From the NCBI GenBank assembly GCA_013398055.1, contig VZRS01015014.1, positions 258,219 to 322,218 on the forward strand: a stretch of DNA of 64,000 bases, read 5' to 3'. How positions within the stretch are numbered: position 1 is the first letter of the stretch; each line of letters begins with the position of its first letter. Made by a program: the position numbers and the translations under genes. The DNA is from Ifrita kowaldi (Eukaryota > Chordata > Aves > Passeriformes > Cinclosomatidae). This document shows positions 52,333 to 63,794 of this stretch, in pieces. The notes beneath the pieces were generated by a model that saw only the letters and a program-made list of their open reading frames with translations, was not told the DNA's origin and made no database searches.

Positions 52333-54715
52333 GGGTTTTGGCTTTTGTTTTTTTTTTTAAATAAAGTTTAAAAGTAGAAACTACTCTGAAAAGACAAGAA
52401 AATTTTTTTCGGAAAACTGAAGGTGAATGCATTTTCTAAAGGGTAATTGCTTAGGCAATTAGACACACAAAAAAGGTGTAATCTAACAACACTCAGACTT
52501 CTAAGAAAATACATGTATGATACCACCCCTGTATTGTTGATGGTTCTGATGCTTACTGCAGGCCAAAATCTTCCTTGGCAAGTCACCTCTTGAACACACC
52601 ATGAAAAAAACCCAGAAAATTACATATATACACATTTTAAATAAGAAATAGCCACAACATAATTAAATTCTTACTCTGATGAGAGCCATGGCATTCGTTT
52701 TTAATAAGCCTTAGGTTCTATAGTTAATGCTAGATCCTGCTTCACTTTTCAGCATCTGCATTCCCTCACAGCAAAGCCTGCAGCAGATTAGATGGAGGCT
52801 TAAACTTATAGATTGAACTGACATTTACAAGTCAGAAGTGACACACAGAAACTCTGCAATTGAATCACTCAGTCTGTGTACACTCCCAGCTGGTTTCTGT
52901 AATAGGATACATCAGATTGCAATTTGCCATGGACAAAAAGACTTTTCCCACAGTTGCTACATCCAGGACTTCGTTAAAACATTGGAAAGATTTACGAGGC
53001 TTTAGGACCTGACAGACTTAATAGCAAATTTTAAGGCAAATCAAGCAAATTGTTAGTGTTTTGGACATGTTTACTTTTAAAGCCCCAAAATGGGAAGTGC
53101 TATAGAACAACCAAACCTAATAATATTAGGTAGTACAATCTTATATAAAGCTTTAAAGCCTGTTACACAGATGTTAGCTATGTTACATTATTAAGGTCCA
53201 CAATCCTGCACACAACTGTAGAAACCCTGAGTATGTGAATAATCCATCTTTATCTGGTGAGCAAATCAGGAAACCACTCTCATAGGTACTTACAGCATTG
53301 GGGTTTCAGAACCTATTTCTGAGAGGCAAGAGGACAGACTTCTTCCAACACATCAGAGTGTTCAGGTTACAAAGCTCATGTGTGATCAAGGATCTTGTAA
53401 TCAATGCTGCAATCCACCACCAAAAAGTCTAATTCTCATGAATAATAAAAGCTGCTTTACATAGTGGGTATTAAGTATTTCCCTTAAGGCCTAACTAAGC
53501 ATCCAAGGAAGTCTCATCTCACTGAAGGCAGCAGCAAATGTAGTAGGTATTAATTTGTACTAATTTACAGCAGTTTAAAAGGACAGTGGTACAAGCCTCA
53601 CCAAATGGTAGCAACCAGGGTGTAAGTCTTTCAAAAGACAAAATAGCATAAAGCAACTAAAAGTAAACTAGAAACAGACACCAGAATTTCAAAATATTTT
53701 TTCAATCTTTTATTTCCAAAGTAATTAAATCCTCAATGCGAAATGGCCAGACTAAAACTGTCAAATTATACAGTTGTGTTTATATAACGCCAGTCTCTTT
53801 CTCAGCTACATTTCAAATGGGAAAAGCATACAATTTTTTTTTTAATCAAAACCAGGCAAAGTATTTTCCCATAAGCTTTCCAGGAAAGTAAAGCTCTGGA
53901 CTAAAACCAAACATAAAACTTTCATCGGGAAAGGAGAATATTTCATTGAATTGTGAATATGCAAAGACAACATTCAGACATAAAACGATGGAGAAAATTC
54001 TTATGTAACTTTCCACTTTGCAGCTACTACAGACTACCACCTATTATAACAAGAACATAACATAATTTATTTCAAAAAACTCAACTGAATTCAAGGCACA
54101 GGCATAATATTGTGTGCTCTCTACTTCTGTCTGATTTTTGTACACTAATCTTCAGCATCAGAAACAAATGCTCAAAAAACATGAGAACATGTTCTACTCC
54201 ACAAAGCCACTTTTGTCCACATAACTATGCATGTTTTGTTCCAAAAAGCAGTAGATAATTTCATAGAATCATAGGATTTTGACAAGTTTGGTGGTTTACA
54301 TTTTTCCAGTATTAAAGACTTTTAGCTTATTTATAAAAAAATTACTAGGAGAAGCTGGGTTATTTATTTTGAAATAGGTATCACCTTCCTCTAAGCTGAA
54401 GAAATAAAAAAAATACCTGCAACAACAAAGGTTCTGTAAGAAGAAAAGGTCTGAAGTGTCTTGTAAAATTATTTATATAAAAACTGTAGAGTAAAATTTG
54501 AAACACTCCAGAAACTTTTGCAAAAAATGAATAAACCCAAGGTCTAGTTCACCAATTCTTAAATCTTTTAAAATTATTGTAATACAGCTGTGGATACTGG
54601 ACCATTAATAAGTTTATGTGAGACAATTGTTCTATATAGTGTTCTAAATAATGCACCATCTTAACCAACACATTGAAAAAATACCAGTTTTGAAGTGAAT
54701 TTAGCATTTCAAGAT

Positions 54716-55387
54716 CTACCTTAAAATCTGCTCACAGTGTACAGAAAAATGTGGGAGTGAGAATACAGGAGACATCAGACCTGTGGATACTTTCCTCTCA
54801 CTAACACCTCTTTGCCCTAAAATAGGGCACCTACAGTAACAGATGTTTGCTTGCTTTGTGCTGGAATCCTGAAAAGCACAAACAGCCAAAGTTCTAAAGT
54901 TACCCCCAAAAACTGAAGAAAATAATTGTGTTGCAGTTTTCATGCCAACAAACCATGCATAATAAAACACATACACATTCACAAACACAGAAAAGAATAT
55001 TAGGTAGTGAAATTCATCAGCTAATATCCAGTAAATGTTCTGAATTCCAGCTGTCCCAAATCCCACCTGCCTTCCATGGATGGCAACCCAGTGTTTCATC
55101 CTAACACACTGAGCTGTAGAGCATGGTGAGGCTGCTGCTTCATAGGCAGCAAAACCACCAAAGGAGACAGAATGGGCATCTGAACCATTTCCAGATAAAC
55201 TGTTCCTGTTAGCATTTAAAGGTCTTCTGGGATTGTACAGCTTGATCGGTTTACTCTGCTCTTTTCTACTGACTTTTAGGAAAGATGTTGTAAATTTCCA
55301 TTTTCTTTTTCCACTGCCCACACGGTATGGATGGAAATCAGCAGACTTGCAGCCTATTTCCAGTTTTGCTATTAAATAATATTCATA
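54716..55387 (-). other. Long open reading frame of unknown nature (candidate internal exon)
   Basis: The minus frame is open for 223 sense codons between TAG at 55390-55388 and TAG at 54718-54716, the longest in the window. It has no ATG before 55099, so it could be coding only as a spliced exon. The frame ends exactly at a donor-like AAG|GTAGAT: the stop is made by the GTAG of the donor, and the exon would end at 54720. The upstream half has a coding-like mix of residues (for example KPIKLYNPRRPLNANRNS); the middle has an aromatic hydrophobic run (LIFFSVFVNVYVFYYAWFVG). I recognise no family. Acceptor candidates on the minus strand (AG at 55370-55369 or 55356-55355) have weak pyrimidine tracts. 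It could be a chance frame, an old retrocopy, or an exon of an unannotated or RNF144B-linked transcript. Confidence 0.3.
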
Positions 55388-55424
55388 CTATGTTAATCCT
55401 CATTTTACTAAGACATAAAATGGG

Positions 55425-55472
55425 AAAAAGAAAAAAACCCAACCAACCAAAAAAAAAAAAAAAGGAAAAAAC
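55425..55472 (+). repeat. A-rich tract with (AACC) core and A15 run
   Basis: aaaaag, A7, cccaaccaacc, A15 (55449-55463), ggaaaaaacc. Same composition type as the tract at 51265-51354. Confidence 0.85.
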
Positions 55473-56059
55473 CACTGACTTTACCTGAGCAGCTAGTCCA
55501 AATTTAGTGTTTTGGAGGTGGTTTCACTTAGAGACACTAACTGGCAAATTCCAACTAGTTTAAGAATTTTACTGAGCTAGTCTGTAAATTTTCTGGAAAA
55601 GCTTAACCAGCTACCCACAGATGCATGCGGATAGCAATGTGATGTTATTCCTGGAAAGTCTATTTGTAATGTCCACATTTCAGAAGTGGCGTCACTCATC
55701 TTCAGGCAATTCAATACTCAAATTCTGCCTTCTGTGACATCCCTGCAATAATTTTGACTTGCACAGGGATTGCTGTAACCGAAGTATTTTACAGAAGCAA
55801 TCTAATTTTCAGAACTACATCAAGTAAAATAGTGTACTGATATCATCTGCAAAATAAATAGGATACTAAAGTACTGATTTCCATGTAAGTGGATACTCTT
55901 GTGTTTGAGTATTTTGATCAGAAAGGCTTAGCCCAACTTTACAGGCATGACTTAAAATACAATATACAATTCCATTAACCATTTTGAGAACTTACATAGC
56001 TTCCATTCACTGGGCATCACACAATGTTTCATTTTTTGAGCAAGCTTCAGAACATCCCT

Positions 56060-56182
56060 GTTAGAGCACGGTGCTAACAGCACCAAGGTTGTGGGCTCAA
56101 TCCCTGTATGGGCCATTCACTTAACAGCCAGACTGAATGATCCTTGTGGGTCCCTTCCAACTCAGAACATCCTGTGAATGTG
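56060..56182 (+). mobile_element. tRNA-Ile-derived SINE with CR1-type tail (TguSINE1-like)
   Basis: The head gttagagcacggtgctaaca, gcaccaaggttgtgggctc and aatccctgtatgggcca follows tRNA-Ile from the D arm to the acceptor end: D-stem end, anticodon region (AAC where tRNA-Ile has AAT), B box (gggctcaatcc, one base off the consensus GGTTCGATCC type) and acceptor end. It continues with attcacttaacagccagact, then gatccttgtgggtcccttcc, aactcagaacatcctgtgaa, which is a CR1-type 3' tail. The first tRNA bases are missing (5'-truncated), so the A box is incomplete. This is the structure of TguSINE1, described from passerine birds and mobilised by CR1 machinery. It is not a functional tRNA gene. Confidence 0.88.
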
Positions 56183-59100
56183 TAATTATTTACTCCATAT
56201 TATACCTACAAAGCCCAGGTACAGAAACCTTCACTAATTTGTCTTTGATGACATAGGATGTGACTATCAGATTCATACACATAAGACTTGAAACTTCTAG
56301 TTCCATACTGAAAAAGCCTTTCCACTTTCTCAAAGATGAAGATTTAAGCAATATTTGGTAAAACATATTTAAATCTTGAGCAAATGTTTTCTAAAATCCA
56401 GCAACACATGTAAATACCCTACTTTATTCTAGGAAGACTTCAGAATGTATCTGTTATTGTCATGTGAAAAGGACTGAAACACGAAAAAGTCTGCTTAAAC
56501 AAACAATAAAATTTACAACTACAAGATTCTCTTCCGTACAGAAAAAAACGTTGAGCAGCCATTCAAGATCAGTGAATTTAAGTCAGTGTCCTCCTCCACA
56601 AAGAATGGCTGAAGTCCTAAGAGTAAAATTTGGGAGAAGTCAAATCCTGCAGAACTGGCTCCAGCCTTTCCAGTAAATATCCAGCTACCTTTCCTTTTGC
56701 ATAGTAGCGTCTCTAATCACTCCTACTCCGGCATCTTCATTCCTTTATACCATACCAAACTCATGCGTGTCCTTGAATTTCATTCCTACTTGCTACAGGC
56801 AAAATTATCCACCTGAAGTTTTAACATTGGGAATTTTCTCTTACCTGTTATATATAATTCCTGCAAGCCAGATTGTTTTACCTAGTAATTACCAAGGTGA
56901 AGCCTCTATTTTAAGCTCTGGTAAGACAGAAATTTTTATCACTATGTCCACAGCTGCTAGTCAGGAATGATTTGTTTCACAGCTTTCAGACCTTGCCACA
57001 TCATTTGAATGCACTACACAATAGCACATTTCAGAATGATGAGCTTCTTCAGCCAGCACATCCACTGGAAAGAGAGGTGAGTGACTCAGTCCTCTCAGCC
57101 TAAATGCACTCTCCCTTTTTATGGTTCTTCATAATCATCATTGTATATGGATACCTCTTGGAATTACGTAACATATGCATGTCAGTGCAAATCTATCATG
57201 CTCCAAACTTTAAATGAAAGGCATCAATTAAAGTTTACTTGGAAAAATAATAAACGAAAAAGCAGCATGGTGAAGAAATGTTGTGACAGAATATACAAAC
57301 TTCTAACCTTTCTATATTTAGATTAGGCTGCAGCTCAGCAAAAACTTCACAATGTTTCTTTTAATTTTCCCCTTCGTGTAACAAACAGTTGTCTCACATT
57401 CAAAACTAGGTGTTAAACCATGTTTTCTCCAAAATAAGGATACTGCTATTCAAAAAGTGATACTTCAGATAAGTGTTATAAAATTTGTTTCCACTTAAAA
57501 GTATTGTAACAATATTTAAGTAAGACTTTGCCAGTCCATTTCCATTCAATCGTACTTGAATATCAAATTTCTGTATAATAAATAAGATAAGGCATTTTCC
57601 CTTTACATACATTAGTAATTTAAAATATGTCTTTCTAGGTTCTTATACTGCAAACAAACTTTACCTACACGCCCCCTTAAATATGCATTAACATAGAACA
57701 AAAACAAACCGAGACCTGACTTACAAAACAGTAGATCTTCTGTCCTTTGCTAAACCCCTGCAGCTCTCTACACGCTTCCTGCAACTTCCCTTGGTGTCCT
57801 AGGCCATGGTGGAGCCCACCTCACACTAAGAGGAAGCCAGATGCAAAAACCAGTGAAGCCTCTGAACTCCAGCCACCAGAGAGGAAAATATGAGCTTCCT
57901 TTATTTAAATTGTCTCTCTTTCAGAATGTGATTGCTGGAATCCTTTTAAGACTTTAACTTTTAAAGCCTTTCTGATCTCAACTTTGCAAGTTTATTTATG
58001 TGTGTAAACATAATAGTTTGCCTAGAGCCTTCAGTTCTGTCATATCAGAATTTCCACTAAAAAGTCACCAGGACTGAAAGCTTATAGCTTTTAGCCACAC
58101 AAAACAGCACTGTGGTTTCTTGTCTCTACTAAAAGCATGTGTTACAACTATACTTCCAATTCTGCAAGTCCTAGTAAAGAGGAGAATCAATTAAACTGTG
58201 CTTTATCCAATTTACATACAAATCCTGTATTAAAAACTTTGACTTGAGCTGGCAAAGTAAAAAAATATGATGAGCTATTGAACAAATTCAGGCTCCAGTT
58301 ACAGTCAGGTAAATCTGCAGTAACAGCTCTGAAACAAATAAAGTTACCATGGTGTAAAGTCTGAAGCAGCTGGGAACAGAACTTGATCACCTGGCATTTA
58401 CTCACTTCACTAAACCTAAAGCACTGCAAGGGACAAACAATGAATAACTACATAATTTGTGAGAAGAAATGCCTAGAAACCCAGGATACAGAGGTGAAAT
58501 GAGGATAAATGCTTTGCTTCCATACTGAACTTCATGGCTTTTGTGAGCCTAAGCCAGGCCATGGATATTGCTTTAATATGCTATGAATATTTTCAGTGTA
58601 AAATTACAGTCATTTAAAAAGAAGGCAAGATTCATACAGAATTCACATGGAATTTTAAAGTAGATTGAATATTACAGCCAGATGTATAAACCTTTAAACA
58701 ACTTCAGTTGGGATTTCTTTTTCCATGTAACAAATGTAATTGTTGCAATTATGGACTGTGAACACTTGGATACTTTAATATTTGTTTCTGCCTCTAGTTT
58801 ATGTATTTCGTAGTAAACACTAAGAGACTGAACCTGAAAAGTGTGCAGATTAGTCATAGCAGTAGTCTCTTCAAGGCTAAGAAGCTTTTGTAGTTGCACC
58901 TTGCATGTAGCAAAGCACACCTAAAGAAAAGGTATGTGAAAAACAACTTAAAACAACTGTCAAAATTACAGAGAGTACATGCTTACATGAATGTTATCTA
59001 AAATAAAAATGAAACCTCAATTAGGCTTCAGAATATTACTTGCAAGTATGCAAAATGAAACCCCCACTAAATGCCACTATCCCATTATGTTAGCCCTGAA

Positions 59101-59248
59101 GCACACTTGCATTCCGAAGCTTCCAGTCGAGAGGAACCACAGGCAAATCCCACAGCAAACTTCAGTTAAACTTAAAAAGTTCGCCTCTTTTGCAGAAGAT
59201 AAATCAATTAACACACATGCCTCGAGCCAGCAATCACCTCCTGTTCAC
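56183..59248. other. Non-coding stretch
   Basis: AT-rich DNA without a recognisable exon or repeat. Open frames are short and have no domains. Confidence 0.5.
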
Positions 59249-59610
59249 CTGAAAGGCGGGGGTGGAGAAGCTTCGGGAGAAGGAGGGAAGGGGCTCGGCT
59301 CCCTTCCCCGCGCTTGCAGGTGCCGGTCGGTGCCTACCCGGGCCCCCCGGGGAAAAGCGAGGCGCCGGCGCTGGGAGCGCAGCGCCTCCCGCTGCCGGGG
59401 CGCGGCGGCCTCTCGNGGGGTGCTCCGGCCGCCGAGGCCGCTGCCGGCGGCGGTCCCGGGCGTGCAGCTGCAGGCGGCGCTGCCGCCGCCGCCTCCCACA
59501 AAGGGCAAATTCATTTTCCACGTCCCGAGCGCGGCGGCGGAAGGGCTCGGTGCCGGGTGGGTCCCACCGCTACCGGGCGGCTGCGGGGGGAGGACCTCGC
59601 TGGGGAAAGA
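59249..59610 (-). promoter_or_regulatory. CpG island with candidate first exon (possible RNF144B exon 1)
   Basis: From about 59252 to 59610 the sequence becomes very GC-rich and full of CpG, in sharp contrast to both sides. One unresolved base (N) lies at 59416. On the minus strand the island ends with CCCCGCCTTTCAG followed by GTGAAC, a good donor at 59248. That is the arrangement of a CpG-island first exon transcribed toward RNF144B. Joining to the acceptor at 4229 would give a 55-kb first intron, common in vertebrate genes. Long open frames through the island on both strands reflect GC bias. A plus-strand transcript from the same island cannot be excluded (a CAG|GTGCC donor-like site lies at 59318-59323). 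Confidence 0.6.
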
Positions 59611-59738
59611 AAAGCTTCTTGTCTTCTGGAAAACGTCGCATTATATCATGTCAGGATGATAAGTTATTACCAAGATCACCTTAAATTATTAGAAAGCCAC
59701 AGTGTTTTCCTTTTTCTCATCCTTGGTTTTTCGGTGGG

Positions 59739-59766
59739 TTTTTTTTTTGTTGTTGTTTTTTTTTTT
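59739..59766 (-). repeat. T-rich run
   Basis: T10, gttgttg, T11: a 28-base run that is nearly all T (poly-A on the minus strand). Confidence 0.85.
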
Positions 59767-61235
59767 AAATAGAGGTTGCCAATACCTGTACACGGTGTGT
59801 GTGGAAAACCACTTTGTAGCACAACTTGATGATGAGCTAGGTGCAAACTCCTCCTAGGGAAAAGTAGCAATAGCCCCAGCAATGCTTGCCATTTACAACG
59901 AGTTCAAAAATGTGTAATTGTAAATGAATTGTACAAAAACCTATAGACCTGTCAAGTAGAAATTTACAGACTCAAACCTTTAAGACATAAATGAATGGAC
60001 AGTGTTTCTTTTTTCAAAGTGTGAGTTACATAACATTTGCATTAGCTCGCTGGCACATCCACACACTATTCATTGCAACGCTCTCCCAAGGTAGCTGGAG
60101 GCTGGTAACTGAGTGAGCATTCACCGCGGATCACATTCTGTCCTTGCCATGCTTTGCTCTGGAACCATCCTGCAAACACAGCTCCACAGTGAGAAGCGTG
60201 TGGGACACTAAGGCAAGGGCCCTTTTACACCCCTCTCCTTGGTGTCAACAGCAGAGTTTTATAGGGCTGTTGCCTGTGGGAGCTACATGTCATCTGTGCA
60301 GGGTTTCCAGGCTCCTCCTGTGGATCTAAATACTGGATCTAGCAGTAGATCTAAGTACTTCATTGAACACATAAAAGCTGTGCATGCTTTTGACTGAACA
60401 TATAGTTGCAGTTGTTACCAAACGCACACAAAGCAGTAATTTTCAAACCCTGCAGAGTAAGATTTGACTTCATGGTAACTTGAAGGTAAACAGAAATCCC
60501 CACACAGAGCTCAGTCTGACAACACAGACACAGATGAAAAATGTGCCTTTATATACTACTTTGATTCATTGTCTATCTCTGATGTTTCTTAGTACTTTAC
60601 AGTTTTGTTGAATCTTGCACATACTTACGCTGAATCATGGCATAAAAAGGGATTTCTAAAGTATAGTGAAAACTGCTTAGATTGATTAATATCAGTTACA
60701 CATTTCATGTTTGTGAGTATTTGTGTTTACAGGGACAACTCCTTAAGCTTCTTAAGGGTCAGACATGACAAGCGTGGATGATGCAATAGCCTGCTAATCC
60801 TGAAACACTGAGAAGGGGTATAAAAAAGGAAGTGAATGCAGGATGCAGGACCCCCTTAGGAAACAGTGTGCAAATTGGGTGTTCTTATCAGTCAACAAAT
60901 GCAAAATACCTTGCACAAATATGCAGTGAACACTTGGAGATTCTCAGCTTATGTTATTGATCACACCATAACTTAACTGCATACTACTCAAGTAGTTTTC
61001 AAGTTCTTATCTTTTAAATTGTATGAATTAGTGCAATTATTGGTTCATATTTAGATTCCCGCTTTCAGTAGCGATTAAATAACCCTTAGATTCAAAAGCC
61101 GCACACTGCCCCTAATGTTAATAAAGATGTACTTGGCATTCACACAGAATTTTCTCAGAATTTCACAGGCCAAGCATTTTGACATTTCTAGGAAACACGT
61201 TGTCACATGACTGTTAAAAAAACCCTGAAGTGTGG

Positions 61236-61260
61236 ACACACACACACACACACACACACA
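61236..61260. repeat. (AC)n microsatellite
   Basis: Uninterrupted run of about 12 AC units followed by tatttatatg. Confidence 0.95.
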
Positions 61261-62726
61261 TATTTATATGACTCATACAAGAACACAAAGCAACAGTACC
61301 TACATTACTAAAAAGTAGCATCGCATCATCTGTAGCTGTGGTATTTTACTCTATGGATACAAATCCAAATGAGAGGTACTTAGTGTCTGATGCAGGGTAC
61401 TTTCTCTGCAATTCACAGAAGAACCTTTTCTGTAGTTCTGCCCACAGCAGACTTGCCGGTTTCTGTGCTGACAGCAGGACACTGCAGTAACAGGTCACTT
61501 TGAAAACAAAATAAAGGCACCCTGGGGGACTTTGTATACCCTGGGAAGCCTACATTTCTGCTCCCAAAAGCTTCTCATACATTGTTTTGTGCTCTATACT
61601 GAGAGCCAATAAACATTGCTTGCTAATACAAGCTGCTCTGAACTAACTGAAAAGAGCTGCTTATATTAATTAACAGCGGCTGGTGACCATGTTTAAAACT
61701 GCACTGCCTGGTGCACTTCAGCATAAAATACAACCTTGTAATGTATGCTCAAACATGCAGCTGCCCCTTTTTACAGCACCCTCAAACCAGTTTTCACCAT
61801 TTAATGCTATTGAGCTATGATGTCTAAGAAACGTACCCTTTGATATCTAAAAGTGAGCCCCAGGTAGCTCCAGGATAACTATGTTTTATAGAACTGGTGT
61901 CTGCAGATGGAGCTAGCTGTCAAAAACTCAGTGTCCCTAACACTAGGACTCTGACAGAAAAGGAACAGCCTCTCTATGATGGAATAAGGAGAGCAGGCTA
62001 TAGGAAGCAGCTCTTAAAAACTGCTTAGAATGACTTATCCCTTTCCAATTTGCTCTTCTTCCAGGACCAAGGCTTTTCGGTTGCATTCAGAACCTTTCAT
62101 TACACTGTCTAAACACCTTAGATAATGCTAATATTTTATGCCAATATAATTATCCCATCCAGGTCTTTCAAATCTCAGCTGAGATCATATAATTAAGTAA
62201 ACTTCATCAGATTGGGAGAAGGCAGCAATATAGAAGTGTTGATACAGCAAAGCATCCCAGAGCAGTATATTGAGAATAAGCATTCTTACTCATAGTCAAT
62301 ATGGGAAGATAAAACAGTTTCAAACTATTTTCTTGTACTTAGCAATTTCACTTTAAAACATATCTCATTTTTTTTTTCAAATTGGTTCCCTCCTCCCAAA
62401 TTCTAGCTTTGCAGATTTTTTCTGAAAAGTCTTCTTAATCTGTATGATCTCAGCCTTATCTGCGAGATGCAACAACCAATTATTAAATTGCTAACAGCAT
62501 ACTGAAACTACTCCATAAACTTGTAAATCAAAAAGATACAATGAAGGGCATAGAAGGTTTCAAAAAACACAATCAAGAGAATTATAGCTGTTGAAGTTCT
62601 GCTGGAAGAACCTGGGACAAAATGAAATTTACCTGCACTGAGTATATCCATTCCTAAAATATTGGATTCCGTTTATGTTTAAGGGTCTGCCAGCTACTAA
62701 AGTGGTATGACTTCACTAAAAGGAAA

Positions 62727-62754
62727 GATAATGAAGATAATGAAAGATAATGAA
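62727..62754 (+). repeat. Three tandem GATAATGAA units
   Basis: GATAATGAA occurs at 62727-62735, 62736-62744 and, after one extra A, at 62746-62754. Each unit carries a GATAA motif. Probably replication slippage. Confidence 0.85.
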
Positions 62755-63278
62755 ACCATTATCTTCTATTTCTCCTCAAGACGAAGGTGTATCTAATGTG
62801 GTATGTGTAGAATATCAACATACGTTGTACAGTTAGGCAAGTCATCTCCACCGGGTAAATATATCCCTCTTTACAAAATGACGACCTAATTTATCGTCAC
62901 AACCTGAAGCACAGCCTTTAGATGTCTTCTGTCACAATTCTGAATTAATCCAAACCTATTCATCTTATGGGAAGCAGTTTGTTTTCTTCAAACATCTGTC
63001 TTGTGCCATTTGTGTAGCCCATGGCTCAATGATATTTTTGTCTCCTTATTGTGTGCTAACAATAAGCTTGTCTAGTTACGTATTGTTGGTAAATAATTTA
63101 CATTTTCCCTTTTAAAACGACCACCATCTGTGATTGCGCCAGCTTTAAAAAAGCTTTAAAATAAGGAATCTGCATCTCTCTTGCCTAAATTGGGCGGTGA
63201 TTAATATACAGTCCCCAGATTTTCCTTTTGTACACAGTGTATAAAGCGTAGTATTTCCTAATACCTTTATCCTACATA

Positions 63279-63443
63279 TTGCCCAGAGCAGCTGTGGATG
63301 CCCCATCCCTGGAAGTGTTCCACACCAGGTTGGATGGGGGTCTCAGCAACCTGGACTAGTGGAAGGTGTCTTTCCCCATAGCAGGGGGATTACAACCAGA
63401 TGACTTTTAAGGTCCCTTCCAACCCAAACCGTTCTATGATTTT
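63279..63443 (+). mobile_element. CR1 LINE 3' end, plus strand
   Basis: About 165 bases, starting ttgcccagagcagctgtgga and running through ccaggttggatggggg, acctggactagtggaaggtg and ggtcccttccaacccaaacc to gttctatgatttta. This is the canonical CR1 3' terminus with its short terminal repeat tail. Heavily 5'-truncated, non-coding. Confidence 0.95.
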
Positions 63444-63794
63444 AAGTATTGGTGTTACACATATTTCCTGGGTTTACTACCACTTCTATGGGACTATTCT
63501 TTACATGCATCTAAGATGAACAATTCACAGGAGTGTGACACTCTTCTCATTTCCTCCCTTTTACTGTCCCTTTACCTGGTCCCTCCCAAAGTAAGAGCCA
63601 CCTACAGCTCCTCACACTAGCCAAGAAGATACTCTTGGGACAACGCGGCTTTGAGACAAGTCACCTGCACTGGCTAGCTCGGGCTGCTTTCCTTCTCCAA
63701 CACACCGTCTGTGTACTCCTGCTGAAGGCACGTGGAGACCAGCCTGGCCTCCTCTCAGGCTCCAAGACTAAGTCTTAAACTTAAAAATTAAACT
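63444..63794. other. Non-coding stretch before the right-hand CpG island
   Basis: No exon or repeat recognised. GC content climbs toward the right edge. Confidence 0.5.

Larger units (their letters stand above)
47664..54715. other. Non-coding stretch
   Basis: Contains an A/C-rich (AACC)n tract and a perfect 14-bp hairpin. No exon is recognised. Overlapping minus-strand frames at 49239-49621 lie in a locally GC-richer patch and show no domain. Confidence 0.55.
59611..63278. other. Non-coding stretch between two CpG islands
   Basis: Contains a T-rich run (59739-59766), a strong TATA-like box (60819-60827), an (AC)n array and a small tandem repeat. No exon is recognised. It may be the spacer between two divergent genes. 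Confidence 0.5.

Noticed and set aside
54261..54280. Possible tiny CR1 3' end (tcatagaatcatagga) on the minus strand
   Set aside because: Only about 16 bases match and the next conserved block (ttggaagggacc) is missing, so chance or a remnant cannot be told apart.
56060..56115. tRNA-Ile gene
   Set aside because: The 5' part is missing and the anticodon is altered; the CR1-type tail shows it is a SINE.
59234..59521. Overlapping minus-strand frames in the CpG island
   Set aside because: Same compositional artefact; two overlapping frames with Arg/Pro-rich products, no family recognised.
58991..59659. 222-codon plus-strand open frame through the CpG island
   Set aside because: The GC-rich island depletes stops in all frames on both strands; the product is Ala/Arg/Gly-rich without a domain, and an N falls inside.
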